35,108 nt of DNA from an uncultured Clostridia bacterium (GTDB taxonomy: Bacteria; Bacillota; Clostridia; Christensenellales; Borkfalkiaceae), in NCBI GenBank assembly GCA_944354265.1, contig CALVPX010000048.1, forward strand, positions 1 through 35,108, written 5' to 3'. Of the stretch, positions 26,176-33,738 are shown piece after piece (position 1 is the stretch's first letter; the number at the start of each line of letters is the position of its first letter). The notes below the pieces were generated by a model. The model searched no databases. It saw only the letters and a program-made list of their open reading frames with translations, and had not been told where the DNA came from. The position numbers and the translations under genes were made by a program.

Positions 26176-27192
26176 TCAGCCCAATCCTATGCACTCCGTG
26201 CAAATATTTATCGCCTTGCCCAAAACGTCAGCCATGCCGCCGTTTAGCACGCCTATAATAATGTATACTATTGCAAAAACGACTAACATTATTTTCGCTG
26301 TCAAAGATATGATATTAATTGTTTTTATATGTGTAAATTGCTTCATATCTTCCAAGTCAGATGATGCAAATAGCAGAAAAATTATTGGTACAAAAGGAAG
26401 AATAACATTATTAAAAATCAAGAGAGAATTATTATCCTCATAGATTTTTTGGTCTACATAAAATGATACATAAATTGTTAAAATTATTCCTACAGCTGAC
26501 AGAATAATCAATATTACTTTTGTTATAGATAAAACTTTGCAAGTGAAGTCATTTTTTTGCGATTCACCCTGTGAGTTAGTAGACTTTCCTGCAAGCGCAA
26601 GCATAAGTCTTGCCTTGGGAAGTATCTTCTTTGCTGAAATCGTGTCGAAAACAGTAGCGCCGCAGCAGGCAATAAAGGCGACGATCACGCAGATTAGGGT
26701 CGTTCTCACAAGCCTCAAAACTGCCTCGTTGGGGTCGGAAGGGTATTCGGGAAGGTTAAATAGATAGTAAAGTCCGACGCCTGCACATATCAGGCATATA
26801 GCCATACAGCTTATCCAAACAATTCTTCTTACCTTCCTTTCGCGGGCGACGGCTTTAGCGGCCTCGTCAAAACCTTCTTTGTCGCTTTGCTTAGCTGCAA
26901 GTTTGTAAAATCTTTCAACGTCGCCCCTTGCGTCGGGCAGCCTCTTTAATTTCTTTTTTTCGGCGGGGTAAATCATCCATATAATTCCGCCTGCCACAAT
27001 TGCTGCAATCCAAATCCAGAACGGCGCTGCTATTGCGGTGCATCGCTCAATTACAAGCTCACGGCTGTATCCTTCGCCGCTGTAATATATGTCGGCAGCC
27101 TGAGATATGAACAGAATTCCGACAATAACGGTCAGCACTGCAAGACATATGCCATACCAGAAGTGGAGCCGCCGTTTGACGTCAGGTGTCAT
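26176..27192 (-). CDS. Polytopic membrane protein with CD1871A-like CxxC C-terminus
   Basis: The 338-residue protein starts at ATG 27192 with a GGAGG upstream on the minus strand. About seven transmembrane helices are visible (near 10-30, 55-75, 120-145, 160-182, 228-250, 258-280 and 300-325), with a charged cytoplasmic loop at 78-118. The last 34 residues, ending VLGKAINICTECIGLG, match the pattern of small CD1871A-family CxxC proteins (…KAINICLECIGIG) as I recall them. Cys331 and Cys334 are the likely redox or metal ligands. Such small proteins are usually separate genes near 4Fe-4S membrane proteins; here the motif ends a larger polytopic protein. It probably works with the polyferredoxin-TlpA protein encoded 1 bp downstream. 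The function of the remaining membrane domain is unknown. Confidence 0.8.
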   Translation of the reverse strand: MTPDVKRRLHFWYGICLAVLTVIVGILFISQAADIYYSGEGYSRELVIERCTAIAAPFWIWIAAIVAGGIIWMIYPAEKKKLKRLPDARGDVERFYKLAAKQSDKEGFDEAAKAVARERKVRRIVWISCMAICLICAGVGLYYLFNLPEYPSDPNEAVLRLVRTTLICVIVAFIACCGATVFDTISAKKILPKARLMLALAGKSTNSQGESQKNDFTCKVLSITKVILIILSAVGIILTIYVSFYVDQKIYEDNNSLLIFNNVILPFVPIIFLLFASSDLEDMKQFTHIKTINIISLTAKIMLVVFAIVYIIIGVLNGGMADVLGKAINICTECIGLG

Positions 27193-27236
27193 AACTTTGT
27201 GCCTCCTAAGCAGTGAATTTATTCATTTATTAATAA

Positions 27237-27265
27237 ATTATACGCAACCTTGCGGCTGCTGTCAA
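27237..27265 (-). promoter_or_regulatory. Consensus promoter of the minus-strand redox operon
   Basis: Read on the minus strand, TTGACA (27260-27265) and TATAAT (27237-27242) are perfect consensus hexamers with 17-bp spacing, about 45 bp before the start codon at 27192. Strong constitutive transcription is expected unless a repressor acts. Confidence 0.88.
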
Positions 27266-27385
27266 GTCATTATTATATGTCGTGTGCATGTGCGCGCATA
27301 TATAACTTTATTATACAATATATATGCTCTGTTAATATGCGTTTTTTGCTTGACATTGCGGGTTGTTCGGCGTTATCCTTGAGGT

Positions 27386-27853
27386 ATGAAAAAGGAAATT
27401 TACGAAGGATGTATTGCCGTATTAAAAGATGAACTTGTTCCCGCCATGGGTTGTACGGAACCTGTTGCGGTGGCATACGCGGCGGCTCTCGCCCGCAAAA
27501 CTTTAGGGCTCTTGCCCGATTGCGTAAAAGTTGCCGTGAGCGGCAACATATTGAAAAATGTCAAAAGTGTAATTGTGCCGAACACCAACGGCATGCGCGG
27601 AATTCCCGCAGCCGTAGCCGCGGGAATCGTCGCAGGCGATGCCGACCTTAAGCTCGAGGTCGTATCAAATATTGACGACGCTGACCGTGTAGCTATTGCA
27701 GATTATCTTAAAAGAGGCACAATTTCGGTTGAGCAGGCCGACAACGGCTGCGTTTTTGACATTGCAATAACTGCAAGTTGCGGCGGCGATAGCTCCTTCG
27801 TAAGAATAACGGGCAGCCATACTATCCGCATGATGATCAAAAATATCCATTGA
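27386..27853 (+). CDS. L-cysteine desulfidase / UPF0597 family, N-terminal fragment (probable pseudogene)
   Basis: The 155-residue ORF opens like the CdsB/UPF0597 (serine dehydratase alpha-like) family: MKKEIYEGCIAVLKDELVPAMGCTEPVAVAYAAA, with the conserved CTEP motif at Cys23, then VSGNILKNVKSVIVPNTNGMRGIPAAVAAG. Family members are about 420-440 residues and degrade L-cysteine to sulfide, ammonia and pyruvate with a 4Fe-4S cluster. Here the frame stops just after the ITGSHT strand, so most of the enzyme, including later cluster cysteines, is missing. The remainder is not found in the following 168 bp, which hold the next gene's promoter. The start has a GAGG only one base away, a poor ribosome-binding geometry. 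A deletion remnant is most likely. Confidence 0.75.
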   Translation: MKKEIYEGCIAVLKDELVPAMGCTEPVAVAYAAALARKTLGLLPDCVKVAVSGNILKNVKSVIVPNTNGMRGIPAAVAAGIVAGDADLKLEVVSNIDDADRVAIADYLKRGTISVEQADNGCVFDIAITASCGGDSSFVRITGSHTIRMMIKNIH

Positions 27854-27920
27854 TTAAGAAAATCTGATACTTAGCTTAAGTATATCCGATACATGAATTT
27901 GTGCGTTTAACTTCAAATGA

Positions 27921-27949
27921 TTGACAAGTATACACAGTTTTTGTATAAT
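27921..27949 (+). promoter_or_regulatory. Consensus promoter for the 28022 lipoprotein gene
   Basis: TTGACA (27921-27926) and TATAAT (27944-27949) match consensus exactly with a 17-bp spacer, about 70 bp before the start codon. The gene therefore has its own strong transcription start. Confidence 0.88.
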
Positions 27950-28021
27950 AATTCAGTAAAAATAATAATTTACATTTCATAGTTTATATCAGCTTATAAT
28001 ATTTCGGAGGATTTTTACACA

Positions 28022-30919
28022 ATGAAAAAATTTGCGTTGTTGGCGTCAGGTGTTCTTGCGCTCGGTATAGGCGTATTCTGTGCCTGCACTCCGACTACTG
28101 AACCCAATCCCGGCGGCGATGACCCGATCAATGATCCAACCAATTTCAACGAGGAGATGGGTGCCTATGCCGACATTTATTGGATAAGCCAAGACGGCCT
28201 TTTGGACCTTTCGACCAACACCTTCGAGGGAGCTTCCTCCTTTGCAGTTACGGGCGTGCAGGGCTCGGGTGACGACATAGTTATCTCATGCACCGCAGAC
28301 GATGTGGATTACAATCTCACTCTCAACGTCGACGGTGCGCTTGAAATGCGCACGGCTGCCGACAACACCCTTGTGCGTACATTCATGGGCGATGCTTCAC
28401 TCTTTGCAGGCGCATGGTACGATGAGGACGGAACCGACGGCATGTATTATGTCATTTCTTCCACGCTCGATGAGGACGGATACTTCAGTTGGAAGTCGTA
28501 TAATCAGGGAGCATATACCCCCGGCGATACAAGCCGTGCCGTGACCGTATTCCAAAACTATGACGACGGCTCGGCAGGAATGTACTTCGGCGTGCCTTCC
28601 GAAGAGGACGAGAGCGTAATAGATGTCTCCTATTACTATTCAAGCAATACCATATATATGAACGACGGCTCCGTTACTGGCAGCGTTCAGCTTGCGCCCT
28701 ATTCGGGTGTCTTTTCCACCGTATATCGTAACAACGACGGCGACGAAATTACCTTAGATTTAAACAACAGTCTCGCCTATATCAACGGTGAAGATTGTTT
28801 GACACAGTTTGGCACCACCGTCTATGGCGCGGGCATATCTTTTACATACGATTCAGTTGAATATGCGCTCGTTTATATGAACGAAGGTACTTACCTCTAT
28901 GGCGGCGATCAGACCGTCATGTATGCTCCTTATGACAGCTCTTGGCTAGTCGGCAGGAGAGGTGATGATGGTGAGTGGTCAGACGGCACGGGCATCTATC
29001 CCGTATCATTTGAAGATGACAGCTCCGTCAATTTCAACGGCACGACATATCCCCTCGGTCAGGCGGTTAACTCCGGCGACCTCGTATATACCTTTACTGC
29101 AGGCGGCGTTGACTATCTCATTCGCCCCGTGGCCGGTTCGTACGATGTGTTCACTCTTGAATCGTCCACCGCATCCCGTTTCAGCGGTCAATATTTCCGC
29201 AAATCTCACATGGACACCTATGTCCGCACATACAGCAACAATTCTGAAGAGCTTGTTGTAAACTCAAGTTACGAAATTGCTCTCACAACCCATGTCTATG
29301 GGCAGCAGGATACTACTCAGCGCTATGGCGGCACGTTTGTATATCTTGAAGACCTCGGCGCAATAGCCCTGTCGTACAGCTTCGGTCAGGGTGGCGCTTC
29401 GCTCTACTTTACCATTGTGGACAGCAGGGGCGTGTATTGGTCCCTTGCCGGTTCAACGGACAGCTATGCAGTTTACTCTACATACTTCAATGAAGAGTAT
29501 CTGCCTCAGGCTACGGAGCAGGTCGAAAATGCTCTCTCGGGCGAGGACGACTACTTCACCACGGGTGGTGTCGATGCCGACACAATGCGCTTTGATTTCG
29601 ATGAGGGCCTCGTATATGTCAACGGCGCTCCTAGCTACTTTACATGGGGTTACGGTTATATCACAAGCGTTACCGAGCCTGAGATATATATAATGATCAA
29701 CGGCGAAGAAGAGGGCACGGCAACAAACTATGAGTACGACAGGTACACCATCTATCCCTCAAACGAAGGCATAAGGGTTGAATTCACCACCGTCACTGTC
29801 GATGAAAACGCCGGAACGGCTATCCCTAGCGAGGATGTAGAGGAGTACTTCTATATCTCCGCAAATATTTTCGACCATCTCCGCAGTACAACTTTCGTAT
29901 ACTATGGTCAGTATGTCAACTCAAGTCTTTACTTTGACGAAAATGGCGCGATCGTAATTTATTCTTATAATTACGGCACCGACAATGAGCAGCTTTTGAC
30001 ATTGACTCCCTATGATTACACGCTGCAGCTCTCCTACAACAGTAACGGTGAAGAAGTCATTACCATCACTTACGAAGTGGGCGGGGAGGAGTACACTGTC
30101 GTCGTAACCGACAGGCTGTATGCAACAGTAAATTCTCTTGTCTACTGCATATCTGACCTTGCCGATGTTGCAGGCACATACATTGGCGCAGACAACAGCT
30201 ATATCACCGTCACAACTAACGGCAGAATCACCGTCAATGGTGTTGTTGCTTCAGGCGTCGAGTTCTCAAGCGAGGAAGGCTTGGTCACTGCAACCTACAC
30301 GCTCAACAGAGTTTCCTACACGGCAACCTTTGACGGCACAACGGCAACAACTTTTTCTTCTGAGGGCGTAACTGTAACATATGACAGCAAGGCTACATTT
30401 ACTCCCGAAAACTTTGTCGGTACCTATGTGTTCGGCAATATAACAATAGGTGTAACTTCATCTGTCAGTCAGGTAAACGAGATAATAACTCTCCAAACGA
30501 CTATCAACGGAGAAATCATATCGCACACTCTCACCTACGAAGATGGCGTTCAGGTGCTCTCATTCTCCGGCCGTGATTTCCAATCGTGGACTATGGTCAA
30601 CTGCACAATGAGGCTCAATGGTGATTCCCTCGTCGTAACGGTAAACAATGAAAGCAGAACCGTAGATGCAGCTGATTGGAGCTATGATGACTTCGTATTC
30701 GAAGGAGAACAGGAAGTACGCAACGATTTAGGCAACGTAATCGGCGTGCTCGAATGCGTCGTAAAGGAAGGGGCACCCCTCTATCTGTTCAACGATGTCC
30801 TGTGCGACAATTACACAGTATCTATTTCCGACGGAGTAAAAACACTTCATATACATTGCGGTGACACAGATATTTATGTTTCCGTCAACGCTGACGGTGA
30901 ACTTAGCGTCCACGCATAA
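28022..30919 (+). CDS. Large beta-rich surface lipoprotein, function unknown
   Basis: The 965-residue protein starts at ATG 28022 after TTTCGGAGG. The signal peptide ends in a lipobox-like VFCAC, followed by a Pro/Gly/Asp linker. The body is rich in Tyr, Asp, Ser, Thr and Gly, with alternating short strands (GTYIGADNSYITVTTNGRITVNG, FSGQYFRKSHMDTYVRTYS, FVGTYVFGNITIGVTSS) that suggest a repeated beta module of about 70-100 residues, typically starting with a G-x-Y/F and containing an N-G turn. I recognise no catalytic motif and no named family. It has its own promoter and terminator and so is a single-gene unit. Composition and signal resemble the other lipoproteins in the window, so an adhesin or ligand-binding role is plausible but unproven. 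Confidence 0.78.
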   Translation: MKKFALLASGVLALGIGVFCACTPTTEPNPGGDDPINDPTNFNEEMGAYADIYWISQDGLLDLSTNTFEGASSFAVTGVQGSGDDIVISCTADDVDYNLTLNVDGALEMRTAADNTLVRTFMGDASLFAGAWYDEDGTDGMYYVISSTLDEDGYFSWKSYNQGAYTPGDTSRAVTVFQNYDDGSAGMYFGVPSEEDESVIDVSYYYSSNTIYMNDGSVTGSVQLAPYSGVFSTVYRNNDGDEITLDLNNSLAYINGEDCLTQFGTTVYGAGISFTYDSVEYALVYMNEGTYLYGGDQTVMYAPYDSSWLVGRRGDDGEWSDGTGIYPVSFEDDSSVNFNGTTYPLGQAVNSGDLVYTFTAGGVDYLIRPVAGSYDVFTLESSTASRFSGQYFRKSHMDTYVRTYSNNSEELVVNSSYEIALTTHVYGQQDTTQRYGGTFVYLEDLGAIALSYSFGQGGASLYFTIVDSRGVYWSLAGSTDSYAVYSTYFNEEYLPQATEQVENALSGEDDYFTTGGVDADTMRFDFDEGLVYVNGAPSYFTWGYGYITSVTEPEIYIMINGEEEGTATNYEYDRYTIYPSNEGIRVEFTTVTVDENAGTAIPSEDVEEYFYISANIFDHLRSTTFVYYGQYVNSSLYFDENGAIVIYSYNYGTDNEQLLTLTPYDYTLQLSYNSNGEEVITITYEVGGEEYTVVVTDRLYATVNSLVYCISDLADVAGTYIGADNSYITVTTNGRITVNGVVASGVEFSSEEGLVTATYTLNRVSYTATFDGTTATTFSSEGVTVTYDSKATFTPENFVGTYVFGNITIGVTSSVSQVNEIITLQTTINGEIISHTLTYEDGVQVLSFSGRDFQSWTMVNCTMRLNGDSLVVTVNNESRTVDAADWSYDDFVFEGEQEVRNDLGNVIGVLECVVKEGAPLYLFNDVLCDNYTVSISDGVKTLHIHCGDTDIYVSVNADGELSVHA

Positions 30920-30940
30920 ATTTGAAATATTGTAAGTAAA

Positions 30941-30972
30941 AAATCAGCCGCCAACTTTGGCGGCTGATTTTT
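30941..30972 (+). terminator. Rho-independent terminator after the 28022 lipoprotein
   Basis: A perfect 13-bp stem (30941-30953 with 30958-30970) with loop ACTT is followed by a T run. It lies about 20 bp after the stop codon. Confidence 0.92.
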
Positions 30973-30994
30973 GTATACTGAAAATCTAAATAGG

Positions 30995-31090
30995 GTGCAT
31001 CTAAATCCAATTCAATGCACAAAAAAAGGAAGGACTAAAGCGCAATTCCCATAGGGAATAAAATCAAAATTAAATTCTAATAAGAATTGC
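30995..31090. other. Cluster of small alternative hairpins in the gap 30973-31104
   Basis: There is no gene here. Four inverted repeats are packed together: GTGCAT/ATGCAC (30995-31000/31015-31020), ATTCCC-ATA-GGGAAT (31045-31059), AATTCT-AATA-AGAATT (31073-31088), and a longer-range GCAATTC/GAATTGC (31042-31048 with 31084-31090) that competes with the two inner hairpins. The arrangement could be the edge of a small mobile element or a decayed regulatory leader. Confidence 0.4.
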
Positions 31091-31104
31091 ACTTTCAGGC
31101 GAGA

Positions 31105-31144
31105 AAAGAGAGCGAGCTATCGGAAACGATAGTTCGCTCTCTTT
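31105..31144. terminator. 18-bp hairpin with GAAA tetraloop, terminator of the minus-strand genes
   Basis: Bases 31105-31122 pair with 31127-31144 (one G-U pair) around the loop GAAA. The stem lies 5 bp beyond the stop codon of the minus-strand gene at 31149. T-rich flanks exist on both strands (CTCTCTTTT on the minus strand, AATTTT on the plus strand), so it may work in both directions. Confidence 0.8.
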
Positions 31145-31148
31145 AATT

Positions 31149-31571
31149 TTATGTTTTTTCTTTCTGCAAATAAGCTGGTGATTTTTCCTTGATTTTTTTA
31201 CAAATAGAGTTTGGTTTTATACCTTCAGAAACAAGTTTTTGAGCTTCGCTTAAATAGGCATATTGTCTAGGGGTTTCGGCATCAATATATTTATCAAAAT
31301 CTAAAGGGATGACAGTTCCGTCTTCTTGTATAGCCCTTAATGGACAATTATTTCTATCCATAAAATCACATTCAAATCTGACAACATTTTTTATATTTAA
31401 TTTTTCAATCAAAAATATGCCTGTAAGAATGAAATCTTCGACGAACTTATTTTCTTTAGAAAGCTTTAAATGTTCATCAGTAAATAAAGATCCATCTTCA
31501 TCTTTCCCTGAAAGTAATATTTTTACTAAATTAGCAACAGTTTCATCTTTAATTCTGGTCTTCTTTGCCAT
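31149..31571 (-). CDS. Hypothetical cytoplasmic protein, 140 residues
   Basis: It starts at ATG 31571 with AAGGAGA upstream on the minus strand. The protein is charged and mostly helical, with no signal peptide or membrane segment. Residues 1-60 begin KKTRIKDETVANLVKILLSGKDEDG. A central segment VVRFECDFMDRNNCPLRAIQEDGTVIPLDFDKYID has two Cys residues, and a Lys-rich helical tail ends SICKKIKEKSPAYLQKEKT. I do not recognise a family. Base composition is clearly more AT-rich than the opp/surface-protein region, as is its neighbour's. The gene lies 61 bp downstream of the lipoprotein gene on the same strand and probably shares its transcript and the strong terminator just after it. Confidence 0.7.
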   Translation of the reverse strand: MAKKTRIKDETVANLVKILLSGKDEDGSLFTDEHLKLSKENKFVEDFILTGIFLIEKLNIKNVVRFECDFMDRNNCPLRAIQEDGTVIPLDFDKYIDAETPRQYAYLSEAQKLVSEGIKPNSICKKIKEKSPAYLQKEKT

Positions 31572-31632
31572 TTATAGACGATCTCCTTTCTGTCATCAAA
31601 TTTCCATCACGATATAGGCTTAATTATTTTCT

Positions 31633-32418
31633 TTATATTATGCCGTTTTCAGAAAGCAATTTCAAGATGTATTCATTTGATTCACTACTGATTTTATAGG
31701 CGGTACAACTTTGTTCCGCTTCTCCGTCGTACATACCCTCTATATATATTTCTTTTTTTGTTACAATCCAACTGTTTTGAATGGTTGTAAAAAAGCCATC
31801 CTTGCTTATCCTATATAAGACAGGTTGAACCGGCAAAATTTCGTCGGAAGGAACATGAACTTCTATATCAGAAAAATCTTCTTTGCCCGTCAGAGAACCT
31901 TTCTCTAAATTCGCCTTGATCTGCATATTCAAAACAATCGCCTCTTCCAAAAAGGAATAATTCAGATTCCCGTCCAAGAGAATGCGGCTGTCTTTATTGC
32001 TGTCGCCGTACAATCCCGCATAATAATTAAAATTATCTGCGTCCTCATAATAGTTTTTTACCGTGTCAAATTGACTTTTTTTACAATAAATAGCCGGATT
32101 CCACCACAGAGCTTCCTTATTTTGAGCGCAGTACATATCGAACGGCGCATTTTCTACTTTCCACCAAATATGATATTTCGTTTTAAAATCAGGGATATCG
32201 TCCTCGCCGAAGACAATGCCTTCCACCCATAAATTCTCATAAAATCCGGTCATATATGTTTCGCCGTCAACGTCAATACTTTCCGGATTACTATATTTAG
32301 GCAAAAATGAACATGCGGACGTGAGCATGGTAATTGACGCAATCATAACGACTGACGCAAAAATGGAAAATGCTTTTATGCCGAGTTTGTATTTTTTGTC
32401 TTTATCTTGTTTGATCAT
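31633..32418 (-). CDS. Hypothetical lipoprotein, 261 residues
   Basis: I chose ATG 32418 because GAAGGAG lies about nine bases before it; the longer frame from TTG 32436 would place this site inside the gene. The N-terminus (MIKQDKDKKYKLGIKAFSIFASVVMIASITMLTSAC) is a lipoprotein signal ending at LTSAC. The mature part has a mixed fold with aromatic-rich stretches (YHIWWKVENAPFDMYCAQNKEALWWNPAIYC) and no motif I know. It is AT-rich in base use, unlike the lipoproteins further left, which suggests a separate origin. A candidate promoter lies just upstream at 32448-32476. Confidence 0.72.
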   Translation of the reverse strand: MIKQDKDKKYKLGIKAFSIFASVVMIASITMLTSACSFLPKYSNPESIDVDGETYMTGFYENLWVEGIVFGEDDIPDFKTKYHIWWKVENAPFDMYCAQNKEALWWNPAIYCKKSQFDTVKNYYEDADNFNYYAGLYGDSNKDSRILLDGNLNYSFLEEAIVLNMQIKANLEKGSLTGKEDFSDIEVHVPSDEILPVQPVLYRISKDGFFTTIQNSWIVTKKEIYIEGMYDGEAEQSCTAYKISSESNEYILKLLSENGII

Positions 32419-32447
32419 GCGCGAATTCTCCTTCAATAATTAACTGT

Positions 32448-32476
32448 ATTATAACATTCAGTATAGAAAAAAACAA
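32448..32476 (-). promoter_or_regulatory. Promoter for the minus-strand lipoprotein gene
   Basis: On the minus strand TTGTTT (32471-32476) and TATAAT (32448-32453) are 17 bp apart, 30 bp before the start codon at 32418. The -10 is perfect and the -35 keeps the TTG core. Confidence 0.6.
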
Positions 32477-32547
32477 GAAAAGTGAAAATATATGGTTCAC
32501 TATTTTAGTAAATTGAATGTATTGTAAGACAATAGACAAAATATTAT

Positions 32548-32559
32548 GAACAAATGTTC
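32548..32559. promoter_or_regulatory. LexA (Cheo-box)-like palindrome
   Basis: GAACAAATGTTC matches the Gram-positive LexA/DinR core GAAC-N4-GTTC and its purine/pyrimidine preferences. It lies 8 bp before the -35 hexamer of the RNA promoter. A single match to a short consensus can occur by chance. Confidence 0.45.
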
Positions 32560-32567
32560 GTATTTTA

Positions 32568-32596
32568 TTGACAAACCGGAATAAATATGGTATAAT
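32568..32596 (+). promoter_or_regulatory. Perfect consensus promoter of the structured RNA
   Basis: TTGACA (32568-32573) and TATAAT (32591-32596) are exact with 17-bp spacing. The first hairpin of the RNA begins 7 bp after the -10, so transcription should start at its edge. Confidence 0.9.
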
Positions 32597-32599
32597 GCA

Positions 32600-32805
32600 A
32601 GAGTACAGTTGGAGATATAGTCTGTACCCTTTTGCCGTACCTTGAAATTAGTACGGTGCACTCCCCTTTATGGGAGAGTGGGCGCATAATGGGATTGCGC
32701 CGCGGAACGTGAGCTGTTCCGCCATATTTCAGCGCGAACTGCGCTGCACCCGAGCCGTCTGAAAGACGAGCCAAGACAGGACTTTTATAAGCATACGCTT
32801 TTTTA
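32600..32805 (+). ncRNA. Structured non-coding RNA with seven tandem hairpins (possibly raiA type)
   Basis: Seven consecutive hairpins with exact stems are visible: GTACAG/CTGTAC (32603-32608/32622-32627), CCGTAC/GTACGG (32635-32640/32651-32656), CACTC+CCC/GGG+GAGTG (32659-32666/32672-32680), GGCGCA/TGCGCC (32681-32686/32696-32701), GCGGAAC/GTTCCGC (32702-32708/32716-32722), CAGCGC/GCGCTG (32730-32735/32741-32746) and CGTCT/AGACG (32756-32760/32764-32768). The block is GC-rich in an AT-rich setting. It ends with AAGC/GCTT (32789-32800) and a T run as a weak terminator, and it has a perfect promoter. No ORF of note runs with it. Size (about 200 nt), single-strand motifs and clostridial setting remind me of the raiA RNA class, from memory only; an Rfam covariance search would decide. 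Confidence 0.72.
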
Positions 32806-33000
32806 TGAGTAAAACCTCGTTTTTAGGTCAGTTTTTCGTCGGGCGAAGATGGGATTATTTTGTGTTACCGTTTTTTAGAGCGCGCAGATTGCCCCTTCCC
32901 CCGAAAAAGATGCGCGACTAAAGGCTTATTTTGTGCTATAATTTTACAGCTAAAGTATATTGCTAAGAAAAGCACAAGCGAAACTATCTAGGTGTACATT

Positions 33001-33501
33001 ATGAATAGAAAGCAATTGGAACACGGGCATTGGCAACGCGTTTTTGATTTTGATATCCATACACGAAAATTTTTCACTATTACAACCAATAATTATATCA
33101 TAGCACTGAGTGGTGGCAGCGTATGGGTATCAGATAAGAATACTAAAGATGTTCTCTTTAGAAAGAGCGGCTTTAACTATCTTTATACGGCTGATGTTTC
33201 CCCCGATGAAAAAGTACTTGTTGCCTTAGAAAATGGAAAACATTTTTATGGTTTTTCATTAGAAACGTTTAAACAACTCAAGCGAGTAACTTTACCTTAT
33301 GGATATGAAAGTATTGACTGCTATCCATCATTTACACCGTGTGGGAGCGAAATACTTATTCCGGTCAGTCGATATTTTATCAAAGACGAAATAGCAGAAT
33401 ATCATTACTATATTTGTAGATATGATGCTCGCACTTATATGTTGCTTTCAATGGCAGAAGTTAATTATGATTGCTTTCCGTCATGGCCTATCCAATTATA
33501 G
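33001..33501 (+). CDS. Hypothetical beta-propeller-like protein, possibly truncated
   Basis: I take ATG 33001 as the start; an in-frame GTG lies three codons upstream at 32992. The 166-residue protein shows repeated strand patterns like WD40/propeller blades: FFTITTNNYIIALSGGSVWVSDKNTKDVLF, TADVSPDEKVLVALENGKHFYGFSLETFKQLKRVTL and CYPSFTPCGSEILIPVSRY...YYICRYDARTYMLLSMAE. Only three to four blades are present, so the protein may be a truncated propeller. No signal peptide is seen. TATAAT at 32937-32942 may be its -10, with no clear -35. The gene is AT-rich and lies between the structured RNA and the mobilization region, in accessory DNA. I cannot assign a function. Confidence 0.62.
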   Translation: MNRKQLEHGHWQRVFDFDIHTRKFFTITTNNYIIALSGGSVWVSDKNTKDVLFRKSGFNYLYTADVSPDEKVLVALENGKHFYGFSLETFKQLKRVTLPYGYESIDCYPSFTPCGSEILIPVSRYFIKDEIAEYHYYICRYDARTYMLLSMAEVNYDCFPSWPIQL

Positions 33502-33511
33502 AGATAACTAA

Positions 33512-33625
33512 TACAAGAATTTCGTCATATCTTTTTTTGCAGAGGCGGGCAAGGAAAAATCAAACGACAACTTAACAGAATGGCTAACCACCATAGAGCA
33601 ATACAAAGTTGCTAAATACGGTTAA
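33512..33625 (+). pseudogene. C-terminal gene remnant, family unknown
   Basis: An open frame without a start codon reads ...FFAEAGKEKSNDNLTEWLTTIEQYKVAKYG and ends with TAA at 33623-33625. It is closed upstream by a stop at 33509. Composition looks like real protein, so it is probably the tail of a gene whose front was deleted. The family is not recognised. Confidence 0.3.
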
Positions 33626-33738
33626 GGTCGGTGATATGCGAAGAGCTGTCAGCGGCTTTTTTGCACCCTTTTTCAGTTATCAATACTCGCCCCTTGCGGC
33701 GTGGATAAAGATAAGAAACAAAATTTTTGGAGGAAGAT

